From positions 62,001 to 126,000 of the forward strand of contig NW_026570412.1 of the NCBI RefSeq assembly GCF_019649055.1: a DNA stretch of 64,000 nucleotides, in the 5' to 3' direction. Origin of the DNA: Paramacrobiotus metropolitanus. Lineage: Eukaryota; Tardigrada; Eutardigrada; Parachela; Macrobiotidae. Position 1 is the first letter of the stretch. Each line of letters opens with the position of its first letter. A program made the position numbers and the translations under genes. Positions 56,864 to 64,000 of the stretch are shown in pieces. Below the pieces are notes generated by a model, which made no database searches, had not been told where the DNA came from, and saw only the letters and a program-made list of their open reading frames with translations.

Positions 56864-59419
56864 ATGTCAGAATCAGCAGAAGTAACTGTGAAACGAGATG
56901 GCTTTTGGCCATTGAGAAAAGTTGAATCAGATAGATTGCAGTCGAAAGCGGTTGAAAGCGGGTTTGACACTCGTTTTCAGTTTCCGAAGAAAGTTCCCCT
57001 TGGCTTAATGTATAGGGCAGTAGGGTTAGAACCTCCGGAGAAAAAGAGCGCGTACTGCAGTCAACAATGGGTTGACTGGGAAGACAAAAATTCAACGTTG
57101 GTAAGAGCTCCGAGTTACTATAGCACTTGGTTCTCGCACGAACGGTCTATCCCGTCAGCTTATTTGAATATGTCAGAAACAGAGTTCAAAGCAGCGAAAG
57201 AATGGGCGACTTTGAATGTCACTGCGTACGAGGCAGAAGTTCAGCAAAGAAAGGAGTCAGGTACTGGTAAGAAATCTCGGGATACCATAGTTATGTCAGA
57301 TGGGCAGTTAAACGCCTCGGTAATTATTGAGAATTCTGGGAATGCGGTAAGTGAGTCGTTGTTGGACTTGGAAGATAGTTCAGCCTCGAGTGCTCAGAAA
57401 AACGGCATGACTCTGTCTAGTATGCAGTTGATTTCAAGTCAGTCAGTCGGGACGGTTAATCCTGGGAAACAGGTAACTCCGTCAGTGGTAAATCCAGATC
57501 AAGTGGTGGATCCGAGGAGATCGGTGATGTCGCAACTGGTAATTCCACATTCAGTAGGGCAGTCGGTAAATATGCAGAATGGAGAAGTAGTTGGAAATGC
57601 GGTTGAAAATTTGAATTCGGTAGCGGTAGGGAATTTCGTGACTCCGTTCAATATGGCGAGAGAACGTAGTGCAGCGGCTCAAGTAGGCGATGAACGCGTG
57701 ATTACTATGAGCAATGATCAGAATAATAATACGGTTGGCAGTAATTTCCTTGGTAATATTACGATGAGAGAAGGAACTCCTTTTTCTGAAAATTCAGATG
57801 ATGAAAATAATACGGCGTTTAATTGTGAAAAGTCATTGTTGGATGAAGATATTCCTTTCGATGAAAATGCGAATAATCTTTTGCATCCTCTCCAGTCAGA
57901 TTTGCGGCATTTCATTTTTGAAAATGATTTTGATCCTTTAAATCAGGAATTTGCGCAAGAAGTAAGTGAGGTTGACGCTAAGTTGAAAGCTTCAAAATCG
58001 GAGCAGGAGGCATTAGCAGTCACTCGTGACTCATTGGGTACTATGATTCGGTGTACGAAAAATTATGTTGTATTGTGTCTTAGGCAATTGCAAAATAGCA
58101 GTGAGATTAATCGGTTGAACGAAATTTTGTCTAAAGACGATAAACTGAAAAATAAACTGCATGGTGATATTTCGGCTTTAAGGCAGCAGTTATTGGCAGT
58201 GCAGGCAAGTAATGCAGAACATGAGAAAAATGTTCGTGCACTTTCGAGTAAGTGTCAGGTGAATGAAAAACGTATTCGCGATCTTGAGGAGGAAGATTCT
58301 CAGTCGTCGAAATTAATTTTGGAAAATCAGGAGCTTAGTGCTCAGTTGCGGTCAGTAAATGAACATTTGCAGAAAGTTAAGGCAGAAGCGTCGAAATCGC
58401 TTGGTTCGAGTAATTTGCAGGCTTTAGCTGTTTTCAAAGAAAATGAGAAGAAATTGCTTTTGGAAATCGAGCAGTTGAAAGTTAATTGTAAATTGGAATG
58501 TAATGCGAAAATTGTTGCGGAAAAAGATTTGAAATCAGCTTTGAGTAGGGAACGCAAGCTTAATGCAACGCTTGAGGAGAAAGAGAAATTAATTCATTCA
58601 GTTGGTGTCAGAATTGACGGTAAAGATTCCGAAATTCTTGATTTAATGCAGCGTATGGAAAAATTGCGAGTTGAAGCAGAAGAATTGAAAGGTAATCAGA
58701 TTTCGCATGAAAGAGAGTGGAATTTTGAACCTGAAGTTCGTGTAGGTACGGGTAATTTGGCTTTTAATCAGCCACCGGCTCACACTAATATTTCACATAT
58801 GTCAGGTCAGTCTCAGGGTTTTGTACCGAGCGGTAACGTGAATAATTATGCTAGCGGAAATAGTCAGTTTCACTCAGGAAACTCAGTCGGTAGCAGCAGC
58901 AATCAAGTTTGCGGGGGTGAAAACTCTCTCCGAGTTCCCTCAGTTTCGCGTAATGACAGTGGTCAGTTAAATGAACCGAGATCAGATCAGCCTCGTTCGG
59001 CAGCGTCTCGTGTTAGGCATCAGTCGCAAGATAGGCGGCATGCGCAGGCGGTTAACGTAGAGCATGTTCCCTTGATTAATATTGAAATACCGGTAAATAA
59101 CGGTATCGATGATGACGGTAATGTCGACATGGAAGACGTGAATGCAGCGCCGGTCGGTGGTTTTGCTGCACAGCAGAATGCGAATCCAGATTGGCTCGGT
59201 GTGATCAAAATTATGGCGGAGGCGATGAAGAATGCAAATTCCAGCAAGTCGAGTAATGTGATGAAACTACAACCGTATGAAGGTAAGCGGAAGTCAGGTT
59301 CGATTGAACATTGGCTCACGCAAGTTGATCAGTGTCGATTGTCGAACGGATGGAGTGACAACGATACGTGCAGGCAAGTTGTCGGTGCATTGAAAGGTAA
59401 CGCAGTATTATGGTTCTAA
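56864..59419 (+). CDS. Gag-like protein with long coiled coil, ends at in-frame TAA
   Basis: 851 codons from ATG to TAA at 59,417. The N-terminus has a conserved-looking domain with Trp residues (QQWVDWEDKN) to about residue 150, then Ser/Asn/Val-rich spacer to 350. A long heptad-patterned coiled coil at about 367-612 follows (LRQQLLAVQASNAEHEKNV, LRSVNEHLQKVKAEASK), then Ser/Asn-rich spacer. The last 75 residues begin a retrotransposon capsid domain: MKLQPYEGKRKSG, then CRQVVGALKGNAVLWF. The TAA falls in the middle of this domain and the same frame continues the capsid directly after it. It would form the particle shell. At this length Gag is unusually large for Ty3/Gypsy. Confidence 0.8.
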   Translation: MSESAEVTVKRDGFWPLRKVESDRLQSKAVESGFDTRFQFPKKVPLGLMYRAVGLEPPEKKSAYCSQQWVDWEDKNSTLVRAPSYYSTWFSHERSIPSAYLNMSETEFKAAKEWATLNVTAYEAEVQQRKESGTGKKSRDTIVMSDGQLNASVIIENSGNAVSESLLDLEDSSASSAQKNGMTLSSMQLISSQSVGTVNPGKQVTPSVVNPDQVVDPRRSVMSQLVIPHSVGQSVNMQNGEVVGNAVENLNSVAVGNFVTPFNMARERSAAAQVGDERVITMSNDQNNNTVGSNFLGNITMREGTPFSENSDDENNTAFNCEKSLLDEDIPFDENANNLLHPLQSDLRHFIFENDFDPLNQEFAQEVSEVDAKLKASKSEQEALAVTRDSLGTMIRCTKNYVVLCLRQLQNSSEINRLNEILSKDDKLKNKLHGDISALRQQLLAVQASNAEHEKNVRALSSKCQVNEKRIRDLEEEDSQSSKLILENQELSAQLRSVNEHLQKVKAEASKSLGSSNLQALAVFKENEKKLLLEIEQLKVNCKLECNAKIVAEKDLKSALSRERKLNATLEEKEKLIHSVGVRIDGKDSEILDLMQRMEKLRVEAEELKGNQISHEREWNFEPEVRVGTGNLAFNQPPAHTNISHMSGQSQGFVPSGNVNNYASGNSQFHSGNSVGSSSNQVCGGENSLRVPSVSRNDSGQLNEPRSDQPRSAASRVRHQSQDRRHAQAVNVEHVPLINIEIPVNNGIDDDGNVDMEDVNAAPVGGFAAQQNANPDWLGVIKIMAEAMKNANSSKSSNVMKLQPYEGKRKSGSIEHWLTQVDQCRLSNGWSDNDTCRQVVGALKGNAVLWF

Positions 59420-62400
59420 GGTTTACTTCGCGATAAACCAAATCGCGATTGGGAAAATTTTTATAAGAAAGAAATTCTTGAACATTTTAATATTGCGACG
59501 TCTCCAGCAGATATACGTAGGGAAATGACGGCAAGAATTTTTCGAGACGAAGATACAGTTGATAACTACGCGGATAGTTTTATTAAGTGGTTTAACGATT
59601 TGGAATTAGGCGATATTGAGAAAACTAGCATTTTGCTTGAAGGCTTGAAAAGTAATAAGCCAGATTGGTATAGGCATTTATTTATCATGAATATTACTGA
59701 TCCGTATGAATTGATTAAGCATATGAGAGAGTTGGAAAAACTTCAGAATATTCTCGGTGGTGAGAAAAAGTCTCCTGAAACTCAGCGTGTAAGTGCAGGT
59801 AGTAACAATGGTTTCAGCGGATTTAGCGGCACTTTCAGAGGTGGCCGTGGTAATCATGGAAATCGCGGTAATTATTCAGCGCGAGGTAATTCCTTCCGTG
59901 GTCAGTATTCAGGGCGTGGTAATTATACACGTCAGTATGGTAATTTCGGTAACAGTAATGGCGGTAACTGGAGTGGTCAGCCTGTTCAGATGGTTCCACC
60001 AGTTTATCAGAATCCGGTAGTTTTGCAGCAGCCTGTGTTGTCTTCAGTACAGCAACCAGTGTATGCTCCAGTACAGATGTCGAATCCAGTTCAGATGTCG
60101 AATCCAGTGCAGATCTCAGATCAGCAGTCTTTCGTTCAGATAGCGCAACAGCCAGGTAGTATGGCGATGGCTCCGGTAAATAGCGGTCAGCCAGTTCAAA
60201 ATTTTCAGCCTTTGCAGAATAATCAGAATATGATGAATTCACAGAATTTTCAGAATCAGGGTAATTTTAGGCAAATGGCGCCTATGAATAATTTTCGCGG
60301 ACAGAATAATTTCAGACCAAGATTTCAGAACGGTAATAATTTTAATCGCGGCGGTTTTAATGGAAATAATGGTAATGGAAATTTTCGCCCTCGGTTTAAC
60401 GGTAATAATAATTTCGGTAACGGTAGTAATAATTTCGGAAATAATGGCGGAAATTTTTCGAATGATATTCGAAATGATCAGCAGCAGAATAATGGTCAGT
60501 TTAATGAGAGTCAAATTCAGAGAGATAAGTGGCGATTGTCGAATGGTAGGGAAATCTGCTATAAGTGTCATGATCTACATGCAGCGTCAGCATGTCAGCG
60601 ACCCTTAGCGTATCCTCGTCTGATTGAACCCACCATAGAAATGTTGCGACGTTATGGTGCGCAGGTAAATGTGATTGAATTTGAGTATGTATGGCAGAAG
60701 AAATCAGCGCAGTGTAATACGACGGAAGTTATCGATATGTCGAAGTATCCAGCGTCAGAATTGGTAATTCATAAGCCGACGTTAGACGCGCAGGCGTGGT
60801 ATTGCACGATTGACGTGAATTACAAACAGGTTAAGGTCATGATCGATACAGGTTCGAGTATTTCGATAATTCCCTTTCGGTTAGCGAAGAAGTTGGATTT
60901 GCATATTTTTCAATGTCCGAGTCATGTTAAGGGTATGTTGGTAAATACGGCGTATAACGGTCAGCATGCAGTTGAACCTTTGTCGACTTTGATTACTATT
61001 CATGAATTTGATACGGCATTTGAGCATACGTGTTTGGTAAGCACAAATTGCGATCGTGATCATATTATTTTGGGGATGGACTTTTTCGTCACGAAACCTT
61101 TTATTTTGGACTTCAGTTCGATGACTTGGCGTATGATTCGTCAGAATTCGTTAGCAAAATTACATGAGAATGCGTTAAGGAAGACTTGCGATATGGATGA
61201 GATTGTCAGAGAGCATAATTTCGTACAGTTAGCTCCAGTGCATACGTATTATGGTAAGTCGATTCCGGCTTTAATGCAGGCGAATATGTTGGGTTTTGCT
61301 CCGTATGCAGAATTTCTTCCATATAAGACAGCGCATAATGTGTACATCGGTGCACCAGTCGATATTTGTCAGATGGAGATTGATTACGCGGTGAGAAAAT
61401 GGCCGAGAGTTTCAGATTCGATTTGTTATGCAGACGTAGATAATTCGGAATCTCAGTTGAGTAATAATCAGCAAGCAGGTGGCGGTAAGCAAGTTTGCGG
61501 GGGTGTATCTCAATCCACCGCCCAGCAGAGAGAAGTTACGAACGATACGGCAGTAAATCGTAGTGTTAGGGATTCAGAATTAGCGGATGTTCGTAAGCGG
61601 TATGATAAATTACTTGGTCACGATGATGAACCGGTAATTGCGAATAATCAGAATTTTCGCGGACAAAATAACGGCAGAATTTTTGAGGAAGAAGTTTTCG
61701 GTATTACGAATTCAGGTGAACAGCAAGTTTGCGGGGGTGTGTCTCAGCAAGTTTGCGGGGATAATTTTTTCTCAGCCGATAGCAGTGCTAAGCAAGTTTG
61801 CGGGGGTGAAAATAAGCGTGAGAACGTACGCGGTAATGTTGAGAATGTGCGTAGTTATGCGGCCCCACCCGCCCAAACCCTTCAGAATAATTCACAGAAT
61901 AAAAGTATTGTGCAGAGACGTACTTTTCCTGATTCGAATATGGTTAAACGTAATCAGCATTTGATGGAGAGAGGAATTAATCAGCCAGCAGTTAATGGCG
62001 ATAAAGCGGTTAATAATGGTAAATCTTTGACGATTGCGGGTAAGAAACTGAACGTAGTTCCGGTTGAACAGAATAATGGTAAGAGAGTGCCTGTTAAAAG
62101 TGCACAGTATAAAGTTGATTCGGATTGGAAACGTTGGATGATACCGAGACTTGATCCGGAAACGCGTGAGATGAAACCGAGTCTTGCGGATTTCAATAAG
62201 GTCACGTTTTGGCGAGCACAGCAGCGAGCGCAGGGTGACGCTAAGTGTTGGTATCATTTGTACTTAAATCCTCATAAGGCAGATACGAATTTCATTAAGG
62301 AAGAGATTAATTGGTTTACGATTTACGATGGAGTTTTGTGTCATAAGAATGAGGCGCGAGGCGCTAAACCCCGTATTTTTGTACCGTATCATTGGCGTGT

Positions 62401-64000
62401 TAAACTAATTTTGGCAGTACATGCGGCAGTTAAGCATGAGAAAATTTTGAAAGATACTACGACTTATCGTCTTTTGGTTGAAAAATTCTATTGGCCGAAT
62501 ATGCTAGTTGAAATTGATCATGTCGAGTCGAATTGTAAGTTCTGTTATCCGGAGCATCGGGATACACGTCCTCCGAGACATCCAGATCCGGCAAGTAATG
62601 AGTACTTGCAGTTAGATTTGTCGAAAGATGAAGTGGCAACTTGGGTTGATCCAAAATACACGAATAAATTCGCGGTGTTGCAAGGAGAAACTGGAGATTT
62701 TGTCGATGGAAAATTTGTACCGGCTGAAGGCAGTTATGATGTTGACCTTGGTAAGGCACCAGTCTCAGCGGAAGACCAGCGTGCTATGGCGAGAGCTATT
62801 TCTCGAGTGGATTTTGACGGTCCTATTCAGGTAAATAGACCAGGAGTAATACGTGATCCGTTACCAAGTAGTCTGTTGGATCCGATTAAGCGGAATAGAG
62901 TAGATGCGGCGTATAAAAAGAGTGATAAGCCAACGAAGGCTAAGAAAAACGGTAGGAAAGTGACATTTTCAGGAATAGCTCCGGCAGATGATGATGAGTG
63001 GTCAGTTCCACCTGTTCAGTCGAATGTTAAGCAAAACGTTAGACAGTCGAATGTTGAGAAGAGAAATCTTCGGAATGGGTCTGTTCCTCGGAATGAGTCT
63101 GCTTTTCGGAATGAGCCTATCTTTGAGTTGAACAAAGAAGTACCTGCGGTGAGCAATGAAACGGCACGTCTTGTGAATGAAGCGGCAACGAAGCAGAATA
63201 AACCGGCAGTTGATTTTTGTGCTATGGAAGTTTTTCCTCAATTTGCAGTTGATATTAAACCGCGGTCTAAAGGTGTGATTCGTGCTCGTATAAATAAGTC
63301 TGAATCTGAAATTGCTGAATTGGTGAGAAATGGTCTGGTTGAACAAAATTTTGAGTATGAAGGTAAACGGTTTGGCAATTTGCTTCTGTTTGACGGTGTG
63401 ATTGATGTTAATGAAAATGGGTGTTTGCGTATTCCTGTGATGAATCTGTCGGATAAAACTGTGCAAATTGGCAGTAATCTATTTCTGGGTGAATTAGATC
63501 CTATTGACGAAATTTATGCGGTTGGTTCGGATAAATTCAACAATAACTTTCATGATGCAGTTTGTACTATTGCAAAAAATTGCGAGTGTTGGGCGAAAAA
63601 ACTCGTTAATAGGAAAATAGGTGTCGATAATATTGAACGAGATACGGAGGAAATGGTCAGTAAACTCGAGTCTAAACACTTAGTCTCCGATTCCACTTTT
63701 GGAACTCCAGCGGTGATTGTTCAGAGGAGTAACGGGTCAGTAAGTTTAACTGACGATTGGCGGAAATTATCGCATAGGATAAAAGACTTACCGAAGCGAG
63801 AGTGTCAGGTAGCCACTATGGAATCAAGGAAGGTTGTTAGTTCGGAAGCAGTAAAGGTTAGTAGTGTTTCCGAAATTCAGAACAGTACGCAGCAAGTCGA
63901 TATTAGTATTGAAGGCATGTTCGAGAGTGTGCCCGAGTCAGAACTAAACATAGTAGTCCTAGGAAAGCAAAAGGTCGAAGAAATTGTGCCGATCCCGGCA
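59420..64000 (+). pseudogene. Gypsy-like capsid end and Pol, open to the window edge
   Basis: The frame of Gag continues after its TAA for 1,527 codons with no stop and leaves the window. In order (codons counted from 59,420): capsid end (FIKWFNDLELGDIEKTSILL, to ~110); RG/GN/Q-rich segment (130-370) with a zinc knuckle C-x2-C-x3-H-x4-C at 380-392; aspartic protease with IDTGSSISIIP at 475-485 and ILGMDFF near 549; linker with four CGG/CGD repeats; integrase-type H2C2 finger, H-x4-H-x32-C-x2-C, at 1,001-1,042 (FYWPNM between), without DDE residues after it; pre-RT segment (1,271-1,362); first RT motif GTPAVIVQRSNGS (near 1,430). After that the palm motifs do not appear in the last 200 bases. 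It is called a pseudogene only because of the TAA. Confidence 0.75.

Noticed and set aside
59793-60608. Frames within the Gln/Asn/Gly-rich segment on both strands
   Set aside because: They are out-of-frame readings of the repetitive nucleocapsid-like segment of the Gypsy-like frame.

Overview
The window looks like accessory, transposon-rich nuclear DNA of an invertebrate animal. The evidence is spliceosomal introns with matching phases, Ty3/Gypsy retroelements, several cut-and-paste transposon families with textbook target-site duplications (TSDs), an F-box gene, and no operons or bacterial-style gene packing. I cannot name the phylum or species from sequence alone. I found no tRNA, rRNA or CRISPR.

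Layout. (1) Bases 1-41,080 are a head-to-tail array of one large repeat unit of about 8-12 kb, all in the same orientation: the tail of unit 0 (to ~1,400), unit 1 (~1,700-11,170), unit 2 (12,040-20,336), unit 3 (22,009-32,456), unit 4 (32,457-38,926), then the start of a diverged unit 5 (~40,810-45,520). Each full unit carries, from left to right, a minus-strand remnant of a Ty3/Gypsy integrase, a 125-bp minisatellite, sometimes an F-box-like gene relic, several kilobases of conserved but apparently non-coding DNA, and a minus-strand gene relic ending in a basic nuclear-localisation-like tail. Because the units are copies of each other, later insertions can be dated against empty sites: a piggyBac-type element (7,968-8,700, TTAA), a Mutator-type element (17,484-19,505, 9-bp TSD), a hAT-type MITE (27,513-27,787, 8-bp TSD), a foldback element (28,580-29,032, 8-bp TSD) and a miniature LTR element (39,495-40,785, 5-bp TSD) nested in a Tc1/mariner-like element.

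(2) Bases 41,080-51,560 hold the diverged unit 5 with an F-box-like locus and a coiled-coil exon, a two-exon gene with a possible BED-type finger (46,284-47,391), an inverted copy of its first exon (47,940-48,034), and a well-supported F-box gene (48,092-50,077, minus strand, at least three exons in consistent phase).

(3) Bases 51,560-55,100 hold a minus-strand relic of a retroelement C-terminus with a CCHC finger and an R-P-D...D nuclease signature, a 1.1-kb element with near-perfect 24-bp terminal inverted repeats, and a frameshifted C2H2 finger relic.

(4) From about 55,260 to the end lies a plus-strand Ty3/Gypsy-like element: promoter or LTR, primer-binding-like site, a very long coiled-coil Gag broken by one in-frame TAA, then an open frame of 1,527 codons to the window edge. 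It carries the rest of the capsid, an RG/N-rich segment, a zinc knuckle, an aspartic protease, an integrase-type H2C2 finger without its DDE core, and the first reverse-transcriptase motif. The order PR - H2C2 - RT and the missing cores are the most unusual things in the window.

No set of genes here forms a pathway. The history is tandem amplification of a segment containing dead retroelement and gene pieces, followed by independent deletions and transposon insertions in each copy.
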